A program made the position numbers and the translations under genes. The notes beneath the pieces are model-generated. The model was given only the letters and a program-made list of their open reading frames with translations, had not been told where the DNA came from and made no database searches. This document shows positions 17,233-26,232 of a stretch of 64,000 nucleotides of DNA, in pieces. Origin of the DNA: Burkholderiales bacterium (GTDB lineage: Bacteria; Pseudomonadota; Gammaproteobacteria; Burkholderiales; Casimicrobiaceae); contig CAJPFI010000031.1 of assembly GCA_905339295.1 (NCBI GenBank), forward strand, positions 1 through 64,000. The letters run 5' to 3'. How positions within the stretch are numbered: the stretch's first letter is position 1; each line of letters starts with the position of its first letter.

Positions 17233-17705
17233 CACACGTCCCCTTCGATGCACGCGGCCAGCACGACGACGACGTCGACGGCGTGCGACCGGTAGCTGCC
17301 GTCGCTCATGCGCGCGACCGCGACGATCGTCTGCGACGTCGCGAGGCGCATGCGCGTCGACACCCGGGCGCGCCCCGCGCGGGGTCCGAGCGTGTAGCGC
17401 GCGACGTCGCGCTCCGGATTGCGCTCGTTGAAGATCGCGATCGCCGCGACGTGGTCCGCGGCGGTCATCGGCGAGTCGACGTCGACCGTGACCGGCACCG
17501 AATTGCCGTTGTCGACGAGCTCCGGCACGTCGAGCGTCACGCCGCCGCCGCGGACGTCGGCGCCGCCGGCATACATTCGGATCGCCGCGGCGAGGTCGTC
17601 CGGCGCGGCGCGCGCCGGCCGCACGGCCAGCCATGCGCCGGCGCCCGCGGCGAGCGCGAGAAGGCGGCGCCGCGAGCGGTCCGCAGGATCGATACGATCG
17701 TTCAT
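17232..17705 (-). CDS. soxY: Sulfur carrier protein SoxY, atypical C-terminus
   Basis: 157 residues. A basic N-terminus (RSRRRLLALAAGAGAWLAV) looks like a twin-arginine export signal; the mature SoxY fold includes VTLDVPELVDNGNSVPVTVDVDSP and the strand FNERNPERDVARY. In characterised SoxY proteins the C-terminus is GGCGG, whose cysteine carries the sulfur substrate on a flexible arm. Here the chain ends AACIEGDV: a cysteine (Cys152) sits six residues from the end, but no glycine arm exists. The DNA shows a clean TGA overlapping soxZ, so this is not an obvious frameshift. It may be a functional variant or specialised carrier, or mean that SoxY is compromised. Confidence 0.88.
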   Translation of the reverse strand: MNDRIDPADRSRRRLLALAAGAGAWLAVRPARAAPDDLAAAIRMYAGGADVRGGGVTLDVPELVDNGNSVPVTVDVDSPMTAADHVAAIAIFNERNPERDVARYTLGPRAGRARVSTRMRLATSQTIVAVARMSDGSYRSHAVDVVVVLAACIEGDV

Positions 17706-17724
17706 CGCGCCGTCCGGATCGCGA

Positions 17725-18279
17725 TCAGTCGGTGAGCGTCGCGAGCAGCGCGACGACGTCCTCGACGGCTTGCGCGTCGAGCAGCGGCTTGCCGCGCCAC
17801 GCGTTGCCGACGCGCGCGAGCCCGTCGACCCGGTGGTACGCCGGCATCGTCGTCGCGGGATTGAGGCGCCGTCCGTCCACGACGCGCAGCCGCAGCTGGG
17901 CGGCCGAGAGTCGCGCGCCGACACCGCGGAGGTCGGGGCCGAGCGTTCCCTGGAAGCGCTCCTCCGGGAACGGTCCTGCGTGGCACAGCAGGCACAGCCC
18001 CGACCGGCGGCTCGTCACGATCGCGCGGCCGCGCGCCGCGTCGCCCGGCACTCCGGTGAGCGACGCGGGGATCGCGTCGCCGACGACGGTGACGGGAACG
18101 ACGGACGGCTGCGCGAACGCCGGCGCTCCCGCCAACGCCAGCGCGAGCGCCGCGATGGAGGCGAATCGCGCACCGGCTCCGCTCGCGCGAGCGGACCGCG
18201 GGGCGCGCCGGCACGCTGCCGCCCTCCCGCGGCCATGACAGGGCCGGGGCGGGGGCGGAGTCGCGCGGAGGTCACGCAC
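17725..18279 (-). CDS. soxX: Sulfur oxidation c-type cytochrome SoxX
   Basis: 184 residues, mono-haem partner of SoxA. A long N-region precedes a hydrophobic signal (about 40-56, ending APAFA). One haem site, C96-L-L-C99-H100, is followed by the distal Met in NPATTMPAYHRV. C-terminal LDAQAVEDVVALLATL is the usual SoxX ending. The only in-frame start candidate before the signal is GTG 18279, which overlaps the stop of the upstream molybdenum hydroxylase large subunit by 8 bp (GTGCGTGA), so soxX is translationally coupled to that gene. The soxY start is 19 bp further on. Confidence 0.92.
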   Translation of the reverse strand: MRDLRATPPPPRPCHGRGRAAACRRAPRSARASGAGARFASIAALALALAGAPAFAQPSVVPVTVVGDAIPASLTGVPGDAARGRAIVTSRRSGLCLLCHAGPFPEERFQGTLGPDLRGVGARLSAAQLRLRVVDGRRLNPATTMPAYHRVDGLARVGNAWRGKPLLDAQAVEDVVALLATLTD

Positions 18280-20446
18280 GCTTCAGGCTGTGGTTCTTGA
18301 GCGGCAGTTCGCGGATGCGCTTGCCGGTCGCCGCGAAGATCGCGTTCAGCACCGCGGGTGCCGCGACCGCGATCGTCGGCTCGCCGACGCCGCCCCAGAA
18401 TCCGCCCGACGGCATCACGATCGTCTCGACGCGCGGCATCTCGTTCATGCGCAGGATGCGGTAGGTGTCGAAATTGGCCTGCTCGATGCGCCCGTCCCTG
18501 ACCGTGCATTCGCCGTAGAGCGCCGCCGACAACCCGTAGGCGAACGAGCCCTCGACCTGCGCCTCGATCTGCTGCGGGTTCACCGCGTGGCCCGGGTCGG
18601 TCGCCGCGACGATGCGGTGGATCCTGAGCCTGCCGTCCTGCGTCACCGACACTTCCGCGCACGCCGCGACGTAGCTCCCGAAGCCCATCGCCTGCGCCAG
18701 CCCGCGGTGCACGCCCGCGGGCGCGGGCTTCCCCCATCCCGCGCGCTCGGCGGCGGCGTTCAGCACGGCGAGGTGCTTCGGATGATTCGCCATCAGCGCG
18801 CGCCGCAGCGCGAGCGGATCCCGCCCGGTCGCGTGCGCGACCTCGTCGAGGAAGCACTCGAGGTAGATCGTGTTCTGGTTCAGGTTCACGCCGCGCCAGA
18901 ATCCCGGCGGCACGTGCGGATTGCGCATCGCGTGGTCGATCAGGAGCGCCGGGAACGTGTAGCCGATCGACGACTCCGGCCCCGGCGGATTCAGTCCCTG
19001 GAACACCACCGGGTCGCGCCCGTCGCGCACGTTCTGCGGGAACACGCCGGCCAGGATCGACTGACCGGAAATGCGCATGTGCAGCGCGGTCACGTTGCCC
19101 TGCGCGTCGAGCCCCGCGGCGAGCCTGCACTGCGTGACCGGATGGAAGCGGCCGTGCTGCATGTCCTCCTCGCGCGACCAGACGAGCTTGACCGGCACGC
19201 CCGGCATCTCCTTCGCGATCGCGACCGCCTGGCGCACCCAGTCGTGCACCGCGCCGCGGCGGCCGAAGCCGCCGCCGAGCAGCATCTTGTAGACCTCGCA
19301 CCTCTCGAGCGGCAGCCCCGACGCCTCGGCGGCCGCGGCGAGCGCCGCCTCGCCGTTCTGGGTCGGCGTCCAGACCTCGCAGCGCTCCGGCGTCCAGCGC
19401 GCCGTCGCGTTCATCGGCTCCATCGTCGCGTGGTTCTGGTGCGGATACGAGTAGACCGCCTCGAGCCGGCGCGGCGCCGCGGCGATCGCCGCGCGCGCGT
19501 CGCCCACCCGATTGCCCACCGCCGCGTCCGGGGCGTCGAGCCCGGCCTTCATGACGTCGGCGAACTTCGCGCTCGACGCGCCCGCGTCGGGTCCTTCGTC
19601 CCACTCGATCGGCAGCGCGTCGAGCGCCGTCTTCGCGTGCCACCACGTGTCCGCGATCACGGCGACCGCCGAGTCGCCGACTCGCACGACCTTCCTGACG
19701 CCGGGCCGCCGCATCGCGGCTGCCTCGTCGACCCGCTTCACCTTGCCGCCGAACACCGGGCAGTCGCGTATCGCCGCGTTGAGCATCCCCGGCGGCCGGA
19801 GATCGATGCCGTAGCGCTGCGCGCCGGTGGTCTTGTCGACGGTGTCGAGCCGCGCGACGCGCTTGCCCGCGATCGTCCAGTCCTTCGGATCCTTGAGCGG
19901 CACGTCCGTCGGGAGCGGGAGCCTCGAGGCGGCCGGCGCGAGCCTCCCGTAGCTCGCGCTGCGGCCCGTCGGGCGATGCGTGACGACGCCTTTCGCCGCG
20001 ACGCACTCGGCCTCCGGGACCTTCCACTGGTCGGCGGCCGCCTTCACGAGCATCATGCGCGCCGCGGCGCCTCCCTTGCGGACGTACTCGTGCGAGTCGC
20101 GGATGCCGCGACTGCCTCCGGTCGAGAAGCTGCCCCACACGCGCTTTCGGGCGAGGTTCTGTCCGGGCGTCGGGTACTCGGTGCGAACGTTCGACCAGTC
20201 GCACTCGAGTTCCTCCGCGACGAGCTGCGCGAGGCCGGTGAGCGTCCCCTGCCCCATCTCCGAACGGGCGATGCGGACGACGACGGTGTCGTCCGGGTGC
20301 ACGACCACCCACGCGTTGACCTCCGGCGACGGCGTGCCTTGCGCCGACGCGACGCCGGAGAGCGGAACGTGGAAGCCGACGACGAGACTGCCCGAGGCCG
20401 CTGCCGACGCGGCGAGGAAACGGCGGCGCGAGATCGACGCGGTCAT
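18272..20446 (-). CDS. Periplasmic molybdenum hydroxylase large subunit (IorB/aldehyde oxidase type)
   Basis: 724 residues. The N-terminus [21 protein letters not shown] is a twin-arginine export signal. The rest is the molybdopterin-cytosine-dinucleotide binding domain of the IorB group: [18 protein letters not shown] near 65, [16 protein letters not shown] near 380, [11 protein letters not shown] near 500 and the C-terminal [19 protein letters not shown] containing the active-site Glu that deprotonates Mo-OH. With the 2Fe-2S subunit it would hydroxylate an aldehyde or N-heteroaromatic (isoquinoline-like) substrate with a cytochrome as acceptor. ATGA overlap with the small subunit; the soxX start lies within its last codons. 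Substrate not deducible. Confidence 0.92.
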   Translation of the reverse strand: MTASISRRRFLAASAAASGSLVVGFHVPLSGVASAQGTPSPEVNAWVVVHPDDTVVVRIARSEMGQGTLTGLAQLVAEELECDWSNVRTEYPTPGQNLARKRVWGSFSTGGSRGIRDSHEYVRKGGAAARMMLVKAAADQWKVPEAECVAAKGVVTHRPTGRSASYGRLAPAASRLPLPTDVPLKDPKDWTIAGKRVARLDTVDKTTGAQRYGIDLRPPGMLNAAIRDCPVFGGKVKRVDEAAAMRRPGVRKVVRVGDSAVAVIADTWWHAKTALDALPIEWDEGPDAGASSAKFADVMKAGLDAPDAAVGNRVGDARAAIAAAPRRLEAVYSYPHQNHATMEPMNATARWTPERCEVWTPTQNGEAALAAAAEASGLPLERCEVYKMLLGGGFGRRGAVHDWVRQAVAIAKEMPGVPVKLVWSREEDMQHGRFHPVTQCRLAAGLDAQGNVTALHMRISGQSILAGVFPQNVRDGRDPVVFQGLNPPGPESSIGYTFPALLIDHAMRNPHVPPGFWRGVNLNQNTIYLECFLDEVAHATGRDPLALRRALMANHPKHLAVLNAAAERAGWGKPAPAGVHRGLAQAMGFGSYVAACAEVSVTQDGRLRIHRIVAATDPGHAVNPQQIEAQVEGSFAYGLSAALYGECTVRDGRIEQANFDTYRILRMNEMPRVETIVMPSGGFWGGVGEPTIAVAAPAVLNAIFAATGKRIRELPLKNHSLKRA

Positions 20447-20943
20447 GTCGTGCTCCCGTCCGCGTGCAGGATCGACAGGCCGGCGGCCTTCGCGTCGCCC
20501 CTCGCCGCGGCCTTGATCGCCGCGCGCACGCGGTTGTAGGTGCCGCAGCGGCAGAGGTTGGTCATCGCCGCGTCGATGTCGGCATCGCTCGGGTCCGGCG
20601 TGGAGGCGAGCAGGGACGCGGCGGCCATGATCATGCCGGACTGGCAATAGCCGCACTGCGGCACGTCGAGTGCGGACCATGCCTTCTGCACCGGATGCGA
20701 GCCTGTCGGCGACAAACCCTCGATCGTCACGATCTTCTCGCCCGGGCCGACCGTCGACACCGGGCGCACGCAACTGCGCACCGCCGCGCCGTCGATGTGC
20801 ACGGTGCACGAGCCGCACTGCGCGATGCCGCAGCCGTATTTCGTGCCCGTCAGGCCGAGCTGCTCGCGCAGCACCCAGAGGAGCGGGGTATCCGGCTCCG
20901 CTTCGACGTCGAGTACCTTGCCGTTGACGGTCAGGCGAGCCAT
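20443..20943 (-). CDS. 2Fe-2S small subunit of molybdenum hydroxylase (IorA type)
   Basis: 166 residues. Plant-type [2Fe-2S] domain with [15 protein letters not shown] near residues 38-52 and the second, helical [2Fe-2S] domain with [10 protein letters not shown] near 103 and [13 protein letters not shown] near 140. This is the electron-transfer subunit of the two-subunit (no FAD protein) isoquinoline oxidoreductase family. It has no signal peptide, so it is expected to be co-exported with the Tat-bearing large subunit. First gene of the unit that continues through soxXYZA; start ATG 20943, 172 bp divergent from the DUF938 gene. Confidence 0.93.
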   Translation of the reverse strand: MARLTVNGKVLDVEAEPDTPLLWVLREQLGLTGTKYGCGIAQCGSCTVHIDGAAVRSCVRPVSTVGPGEKIVTIEGLSPTGSHPVQKAWSALDVPQCGYCQSGMIMAAASLLASTPDPSDADIDAAMTNLCRCGTYNRVRAAIKAAARGDAKAAGLSILHADGSTT

Positions 20944-21115
20944 GTCGTCGCTCCTGCTTGGGCAATCGGGGGGAAGTGCCCCGGCGGGCACCGTCCGCGC
21001 CATTGAACCGGACTCCGGCGCGAAGCGCAATTCGACAGTGTCCGACACGCGATTCGACGGAGCGCGGCCAAAGGTGGTAAACATCGATGCAGCCACGGGC
21101 ATTCCGGAACGCGCG

Positions 21116-21715
21116 ATGGACAAACCCTACGCCCCCTCCTGCGACCGCAACCGCGACCCGATCCTGGCGGTACTGCGCGAGCACTTCGCGGATCGGCGCG
21201 AGGTGCTCGAGATCGGCAGCGGGACCGGACAGCACGCGGTCCACTTCGCCGCCGCGCTGCCGCATCTCGTCTGGCAATGCTCCGACCGGCCCGAGAACCT
21301 GCCCGGCATCCGCCTGTGGCTGGCGGACGCGTCGCTCGGCAACACGCCCGAGCCGATCGCGCTCGACGTCAACGGCGCGTGGCCGACGCGCCCCTACGAT
21401 GCGGTCTTCAGCGCCAACACACTGCACATCATGGGGTGGCCGGAGGTCGAGCGCCTGTTCGAGCGCCTGCCCTCGGTCCTTGCGGCCGATGCCGTGGTCG
21501 CGGTCTACGGGCCGTTCAAGGTCGGCGGACGCCACACGAGCGAGAGCAACGCGGCGTTCGACGCGACGCTGAAGGCGAAGGCCGCGCACCAGGGCCTGCG
21601 CGACGTCGAAGCCGTCGATGCCCTGGCGCAGGGGGCGGGACTCGCGCTCGCCGTGGACCGGGCGATGCCCGCCAACAACCGGTGCATCGTGTGGCGCCGC
21701 GCGCCGGCGGCTTGA
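21116..21715 (+). CDS. DUF938 SAM-dependent methyltransferase
   Basis: 199 residues of the DUF938 family. It starts [18 protein letters not shown] and has the SAM-binding motif I sequence [16 protein letters not shown] near residue 33. It continues with the DUF938 hallmark [13 protein letters not shown] and the acidic motif II/III region [22 protein letters not shown] is strongly conserved in the family; acceptors are unknown. Start ATG 21116 fits the family N-terminus. The 172-bp divergent spacer with the molybdenum hydroxylase operon contains TGTCCGACA, a small dyad that could be an operator. Confidence 0.88.
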   Translation: MDKPYAPSCDRNRDPILAVLREHFADRREVLEIGSGTGQHAVHFAAALPHLVWQCSDRPENLPGIRLWLADASLGNTPEPIALDVNGAWPTRPYDAVFSANTLHIMGWPEVERLFERLPSVLAADAVVAVYGPFKVGGRHTSESNAAFDATLKAKAAHQGLRDVEAVDALAQGAGLALAVDRAMPANNRCIVWRRAPAA

Positions 21716-21754
21716 TCCGGATACGGCCGACCACGCGAGATCGCGCCCGGCCCG

Positions 21755-22207
21755 CTATGCCTGGCGGCGCCGCGGAACCGGTATCTCGGGCGCCGAGAGC
21801 GCGCCGCGGAACGACAGGAGCTCGACGCGGTGCAGGTTCGCGAGCACGTCGACGAGCCCCTTCCCCTTCGCGGTCAGGCGGACCTCGACGCAGCGCCGGT
21901 CCTCGGTGCTGACGCTTCGCCTGACGAGGCCGGCGGCCTCGCAGCGCGACACCAGCGAGACGACGCCGTGGTGTTGCGCCTGCAGCCGCTCGGCGAGCTC
22001 GGTGATGGTCGCCCAGTCGCGGCCGGGGTAGCCGCGAATCTGCAGCAGGAGCAGGTATTGCAGCGGCGTCACGCCGTGCTCGTGCGCGACCTCCTCGGAA
22101 AAGCGCAGGAACCGGCGCAGCTGGTAGCGGAAGTGCGCGAGCGCCTGGATGTCGGCCTTCGCCATCGGCGTGGCCGGGGCGTGTGCGCGGGTCTTCTTCC
22201 GGACCAT
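21755..22207 (-). CDS. MarR-family transcriptional regulator
   Basis: 150 residues. Dimerisation helices around FRYQLRRFLRFSEEVAHEHG precede a winged helix-turn-helix: TPLQYLLLLQI, TITELAERLQAQHHGVVSLVSRCEAAGLV (recognition helix) and the wing RRSVSTEDRRCVEVRLTAKG. It most likely represses itself and/or the divergent phosphoesterase gene, whose start lies only 41 bp away. On the minus strand TATGAT at 22218-22213 is a good -10 whose predicted start site falls at or next to the ATG, so the mRNA may be leaderless. The ligand is unknown. Confidence 0.92.
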   Translation of the reverse strand: MVRKKTRAHAPATPMAKADIQALAHFRYQLRRFLRFSEEVAHEHGVTPLQYLLLLQIRGYPGRDWATITELAERLQAQHHGVVSLVSRCEAAGLVRRSVSTEDRRCVEVRLTAKGKGLVDVLANLHRVELLSFRGALSAPEIPVPRRRQA

Positions 22208-22248
22208 GTTCCATCATACTGTTACGCTTCGGCGGCGTCGAGGGCGCG

Positions 22249-23013
22249 ATGCGACTCCACATCCTGTCGGACCTGCACCTGAGCCAGGGAGCGTTCGTCG
22301 TTCCCGAGACCGGTGCCGACCTCGTCGTGCTCGCCGGCGACATCGCGCGGCCGAAGGAGGCACTGGCGTGGGCGACCGCGCTCGCGAAACCCGTGCTCTA
22401 CGTACCGGGCAACCACGAGTTCTACGGGTCGAGCATCGACGGCACGCGGCGCGAGCTCGCCCGCCTGAGCGCGGGGACGAACGTCCGCGTGCTCGACGAC
22501 GACGAGGCGATCGTCGGGGGCGTGCGCTTCCTCGGCAGCACGCTGTGGACCGATTTCCGGCTGTTCGGCGACGGCGCCGGGCGAGAAGCGGCGATCGCGG
22601 ACGCGCTCAGGCACATTCGGGACTTCAGTCGCATCGTCGCCGACGACGCTTCCGGCGACCTCTTCACGCCGGAAGCGTCGGCGGCGCGCTTCGCGAGCCA
22701 TGCGGCGTGGCTCGCGGCGAAGCTCGCGACGCCGCACGCCGGGCCGACCGTCGTGGTCACGCACCATGCGCCGTCGCGCGGGAGCATCCATCCGCGCTAC
22801 GCCGATTCGCTGCTCAACGCCGGCTTCGTGTCGGACGTTGCGCATCTTGCCGGCGGGGATCGCGCGCGCCTGTGGATCCACGGGCATACGCACGACAGCT
22901 TCGACTACGACCTGGGGGGCACGCGGGTCGTATGCAATCCGCGCGGCTACGCGAAGAACGGCGTGAACGAGAACGCGGCGTTCGACCCGGCGTTCACCGT
23001 CGACGTCGACTGA
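22249..23013 (+). CDS. Calcineurin-like metallophosphoesterase
   Basis: 254 residues. The dimetal motifs are all visible: LHILSDLHLS (DxH), LVVLAGDIARP (GDxxx), VPGNHEFYG (GNHE), VVTHHAPSRGS and the final GHTHDSFDYDLGGTRVVCNPRGYA (GHxH). Such cytoplasmic enzymes hydrolyse phosphomonoesters or diesters. The start at ATG 22249 places the DxH motif seven residues in, as is usual. It is divergent from the MarR gene with a 41-bp spacer, so MarR is the likely regulator. Confidence 0.92.
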   Translation: MRLHILSDLHLSQGAFVVPETGADLVVLAGDIARPKEALAWATALAKPVLYVPGNHEFYGSSIDGTRRELARLSAGTNVRVLDDDEAIVGGVRFLGSTLWTDFRLFGDGAGREAAIADALRHIRDFSRIVADDASGDLFTPEASAARFASHAAWLAAKLATPHAGPTVVVTHHAPSRGSIHPRYADSLLNAGFVSDVAHLAGGDRARLWIHGHTHDSFDYDLGGTRVVCNPRGYAKNGVNENAAFDPAFTVDVD

Positions 23014-23068
23014 CCGCCGCGACGGGGCCGGCCGGACTGACTCGCCGGCGGGCAACAGGAACGTCAGG

Positions 23069-23428
23069 TCACTCGTCCTCGGGCGGATCGTCGCGCGAGA
23101 CGAGGCAGCGCCACCGCGACCACTCGCCGGGGCCGGTAGGCCCGCCCGCGACGATGCGGTCGCCGCGCGCGCGGGCGACGGCGCCGTCGTCGTCGTCCGC
23201 GAGGTGTGCGTCCGGAACCGTGTCGCGCGTGCGTGCCCCGGGGTCGACGTCGCCGTCCAGGCGACGGGCCTCCGCGTCGTCCCCGAGAAGGCCGCGCGCC
23301 GTCCGGAAGAGCGCCCGGCCATGCCTGCGCATCAGCCGGGCAAAGGCGCCGAGGTCGTTGCCGGCCGCGCGGTCGGCGATCGCTTCGTCGGTGAGGGTCG
23401 TGCCGGGGGTTCCGGCCGTGGCACGCAT
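23069..23428 (-). pseudogene. Remnant of an ECF sigma factor gene
   Basis: The N-terminal ~45 residues from ATG 23428 read like region 2.1 of an extracytoplasmic-function sigma factor: LTDEAIADRAAGNDLGAFAR and RRHGRALFRTARGLLGDDAEA. The normal continuation (EDALQE... and the region 2.3/2.4 and region 4 helices) is missing. The rest is Asp/Arg-rich sequence without similarity, so the frame ends after ~119 residues instead of ~180. I read it as a 3'-truncated or internally rearranged gene. A good extended -10 element still precedes it. A GTG at 23449 is an alternative start. Confidence 0.5.
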
Positions 23429-23491
23429 CGTCGGTGGCTCGCTGGTCACGGTATCGGACGGCCATGGCAGCCGCGGCGCTCCCGTCGCGCC

Positions 23492-23500
23492 GTTATATCA
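23492..23500 (-). promoter_or_regulatory. Extended -10 promoter upstream of the ECF sigma remnant
   Basis: On the minus strand 23500-23492 reads TGATATAAC, a TGn-TATAAC extended -10 in one of the very few AT-rich spots of the region. The predicted start of transcription (~23485) is about 57 bases before ATG 23428. Confidence 0.5.
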
Positions 23501-23667
23501 CACGATGAGAGGCCGGCCCGGGCGGCGCGACGCGACGGCCGCGTCCCGGTCGGTGGCAGCGCCCGGGCGGACCGCCGCATGCCGCACGCCGGCCGTACCG
23601 CGCCGGCGCGGCCCCTCGGCGCCACCGGAAGGCGCCCGCCCGGGCGGCGCCGGCCGGCAGCCCGCGA

Positions 23668-23698
23668 TTGAAACCGGCGATCCCGGACCGACTATGCT
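23668..23698 (+). promoter_or_regulatory. Sigma-70 promoter of the rhomboid gene
   Basis: TTGAAA at 23668-23673 and TATGCT at 23693-23698, spaced by 19 bp, form a reasonable sigma-70 promoter 36 bp before the rhomboid ATG. The spacing is slightly long; the hexamers are good for such a GC-rich background. Confidence 0.5.
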
Positions 23699-23733
23699 CT
23701 ACTGGCCCGGAACTCCCGCCGTGCCCCCCGTCA

Positions 23734-24522
23734 ATGCAGTTCGACACGCCGCACCCCACCTATACCGGCTCGCCGAACGTGCGCGCCGGGTTCCGGCTCG
23801 CGGTGAAGCTCGCGCTCGCGTTCGTCGGCCTGCTCTGGGCGATTCAGATCCTCAACTGGGGGCTCGACCTCGACGCCGCGCCGTTCGGCGTGAAGCCGCG
23901 CAGCATCGCGGGGCTCGCCGGCATCCTGTTCGCGCCGCTCGTGCATGGCGGGTTCGATCACCTGATCGCGAACACGCTGCCGCTCGCGCTGCTGGGCGCC
24001 GCGATGCTGCATCTCTATCCGCGCGCGAGCCCCGTGGTAATCCCGGCGATCTGGCTCGGTCCGGGCATCGCGGTGTGGCTGTTCGCGCGCGGCGGCGTCC
24101 ACGTCGGCGCGAGCGGTCTCGTCTACGGGCTCATCGCCTACGTGTTCGTGGCGGGCGTGCTGCGCCGCGACCGGCGCGCGATCGCGGCGTCGATGGTCGT
24201 CGCGTTCCTCTACGGCACCGCGGTGTGGGGCGTACTCCCGATCCAGCGCGCCCATTCCTGGGAGACGCACCTTTCCGCCGCGCTGATCGGCCTTGCCCTC
24301 GCGCTGGCGCTGCGCCGACGCGACGCCATTCCCACGGTGCGCTACGACTGGGAGAACGAGGGCGTCGTCGACCTCGACGCGGACGGCGAGCGGGACAGCG
24401 CGTCGCGCTCCCCGTTCACCGCGCCCGCGCCGTACGTCTGGGACGGCGAGCGCTACCGCGCTCCCGACGGCCCGGACGAGCCGGGCGAGCCGGGCGAACC
24501 GGAGCGCCGCACGCTGCGTTGA
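23734..24522 (+). CDS. Rhomboid-family intramembrane serine protease
   Basis: 262 residues with six core helices. The catalytic dyad is visible: Ser127 in GVHVGASGLVYG (GxSG motif) and His179 in ETHLSAALIGLAL. HGGFDHLIANTLPL near 71-85 matches the rhomboid HxxxxHxxxN segment that shapes the oxyanion site. A polar C-terminal tail (residues ~205-262) has acidic and proline-rich sequence (DGPDEPGEPGEPE). It would cleave single-pass membrane proteins within the bilayer. Start ATG 23734 lies directly after a recognisable promoter; in-frame upstream sequence is non-conserved. Confidence 0.92.
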   Translation: MQFDTPHPTYTGSPNVRAGFRLAVKLALAFVGLLWAIQILNWGLDLDAAPFGVKPRSIAGLAGILFAPLVHGGFDHLIANTLPLALLGAAMLHLYPRASPVVIPAIWLGPGIAVWLFARGGVHVGASGLVYGLIAYVFVAGVLRRDRRAIAASMVVAFLYGTAVWGVLPIQRAHSWETHLSAALIGLALALALRRRDAIPTVRYDWENEGVVDLDADGERDSASRSPFTAPAPYVWDGERYRAPDGPDEPGEPGEPERRTLR

Positions 24523-24550
24523 TCGCGCCGCGCGCGCGCCGCACCCTCGC

Positions 24551-25828
24551 TCACAGGACCTCGCAGGCCGGCCGGGCGCGCTGCGTGAGGCGAAACACCG
24601 GCGTCCCGTCGCCCAGGCTCTCGAGGAACGCGACCAGATCGGCGCTCTCCGGCTCGGTGAGCCGCAGCGGCCTGAGGATCCGCTCCCCGTGGACGTGCAG
24701 CCGCTCCTCGTCGATCTCCGAATAGTGCCGCACGACCTCGCGCAGCGACTTCAGGCTTCCGTCGTGCATGTAGGGCGCCGTGGCGGCGACGTTGCGCAGG
24801 CCCGGCACGCGGAACTCGCCGAAATTGCGGTGCTCCTGCACGACGTGGCGCGTCGACGTCGCGGTCGTTCGTGCGGGGTCGTCGCTGTAGCGGCCGAGCA
24901 GGTTGTACGAGTTCGCCCTGAGGCGCGCGATGCCGGCGTGGCGGCCCGGATCGACGCGACCGGGGGCGGCGAAGAAGCCGAGGCCGATGTCGTGGAATTC
25001 GCCGTTCGTGAACGCGGGCCCGACGTGGCACACGCTGCACGATCCGCGGCCGACGAAGATCTTCAGCCCGCGCTTCGCAGCCTCGGGATAGCGCGCCATC
25101 GCCGCGCGATCGCCGCGCGCGAGCGCATCGCGGAAGTCGTCGAACGGCGTGCGGCCGCTCGCGAGCGATTCCTGGAACGCGGCGAGCGCCTTCGCGACGT
25201 CGACCAGCACCTGGCGATCGTCGGCCGGCGGGTCGCGGTGGTAGGTCATGCGATAGCGGCACGCGAAGTCCTGCTCGCGCCGGATGGTCCGCGCGACCGT
25301 CGCCGGCGTCATGCCCATCTCGCGCGGGTCGAGGAGCGGCCGGATGCTCTGCGACCAGAGGTTGTCGTGCGAGCCGTCCCAGCCGTACCAGCGCCGTCCG
25401 CGCACGTCGACGACCGTGGGCGCGTTGCGGTCGGTCGGGGCGATCCCGATCGAGCGCTCGTGGCCGTCGGTGAAATAGCGGCCCGGCTGGTGGCAGCGCG
25501 CGCACGACACCAGACCGGTCGACGACAGCCGCGTGTCGAAGAACAGGCGCTCGCCGAACGCGATGGCGTCGGCGTTGCCGGACACGCGGTTGCTCGGATC
25601 GCGGCCCGGCACGGGCGGCGGCCACGGGCCGTGCGACAGGATCCGCGCGACCTCGTCGGGCGCGAATCCCGTGCCGGCGGTGTCGTCGCCGCTCGCCGGC
25701 GCGGCGACCGCCGCCAGGGCGGCGGAAACGACGAGCGCACAACGCCCCGCGAGGGCGGCGACCCGCCGCCCCGGACGCGCGGCCTGCCTCGCGGAAGGCG
25801 CGCGCGGCGAGCCCAGGGAGGACGTCAC
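24551..25828 (-). CDS. Di-haem cytochrome c peroxidase / MauG family protein
   Basis: 425 residues. A signal peptide (about residues 20-45) is followed by two haem c sites: CARCHQPGRYFTDG near 105 and CSVCHVGPAFTNGEFHDIG near 255, as in bacterial CcpA/MauG proteins. The C-terminal domain has the family motif FRVPGLRNVAATAPYMHDGSL. These periplasmic enzymes reduce H2O2 or oxidatively modify a partner protein. GTG 25828 overlaps the stop of the preceding YtkA-like gene in a GTGA junction. It is the last of three tightly coupled genes (amidohydrolase, YtkA-like, MauG), which suggests a shared process. Peroxidase and MauG-like activity cannot be separated from sequence here. Confidence 0.9.
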   Translation of the reverse strand: MTSSLGSPRAPSARQAARPGRRVAALAGRCALVVSAALAAVAAPASGDDTAGTGFAPDEVARILSHGPWPPPVPGRDPSNRVSGNADAIAFGERLFFDTRLSSTGLVSCARCHQPGRYFTDGHERSIGIAPTDRNAPTVVDVRGRRWYGWDGSHDNLWSQSIRPLLDPREMGMTPATVARTIRREQDFACRYRMTYHRDPPADDRQVLVDVAKALAAFQESLASGRTPFDDFRDALARGDRAAMARYPEAAKRGLKIFVGRGSCSVCHVGPAFTNGEFHDIGLGFFAAPGRVDPGRHAGIARLRANSYNLLGRYSDDPARTTATSTRHVVQEHRNFGEFRVPGLRNVAATAPYMHDGSLKSLREVVRHYSEIDEERLHVHGERILRPLRLTEPESADLVAFLESLGDGTPVFRLTQRARPACEVL

Positions 25829-26232
25829 CTCGCCATCTCCTCCGCGCTGATGCGCTCGGTCGTGGCGCCGTCGCTCACGTCGAACGCGAACACCCAGCGG
25901 CCCGGCATGTGGAACATCATTCCTTCGGCGCGGAAGCGGCCGCCGCCGAGCGCCGTCACCGACGCCCGGTAGTTCATGCCGTGCCGGTGATCGGGCATCT
26001 GCGCGTCGACGCGAACCGCCGACGCCGCCCGGGCGCCCGGCTTCGCGCACACCGCGAGGTCGACCGTGAAATGCTCGCCGACGACCGGCGGAGACGGCGT
26101 CGTGCGCCAGACGACGACATGGCGCGGCGACTCCGCGGTGCGCTTCGGCGCCGGCAGCGCGTCGCCGCAGCCGGAAGCGTGGCCGGCGCCGAGCGCGACG
26201 GTCGCGGCGAGCAGCGGCAGGCACCGCTTCAC
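25825..26232 (-). CDS. YtkA-like (FixH-type) exported domain protein
   Basis: 135 residues. N-terminal signal (KRCLPLLAATVALGAG) with a Cys in ASGCGDA that could be a lipid attachment site, then a single beta-sandwich domain: VVVWRTTPSPPVVGEHFTVDLAVC, the copper-type loop MPDHRHGMNYRASV and FHMPGRWVFAFDV near the C-terminus. His/Met residues in DHRHGM and MMFHMPG resemble copper-binding YtkA/FixH/PCu-type domains. GTG 26232 overlaps the stop of the amidohydrolase (GTGA), and its own stop overlaps the MauG start. Probably a periplasmic metal- or partner-binding accessory of the MauG protein. Confidence 0.75.
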   Translation of the reverse strand: MKRCLPLLAATVALGAGHASGCGDALPAPKRTAESPRHVVVWRTTPSPPVVGEHFTVDLAVCAKPGARAASAVRVDAQMPDHRHGMNYRASVTALGGGRFRAEGMMFHMPGRWVFAFDVSDGATTERISAEEMAR

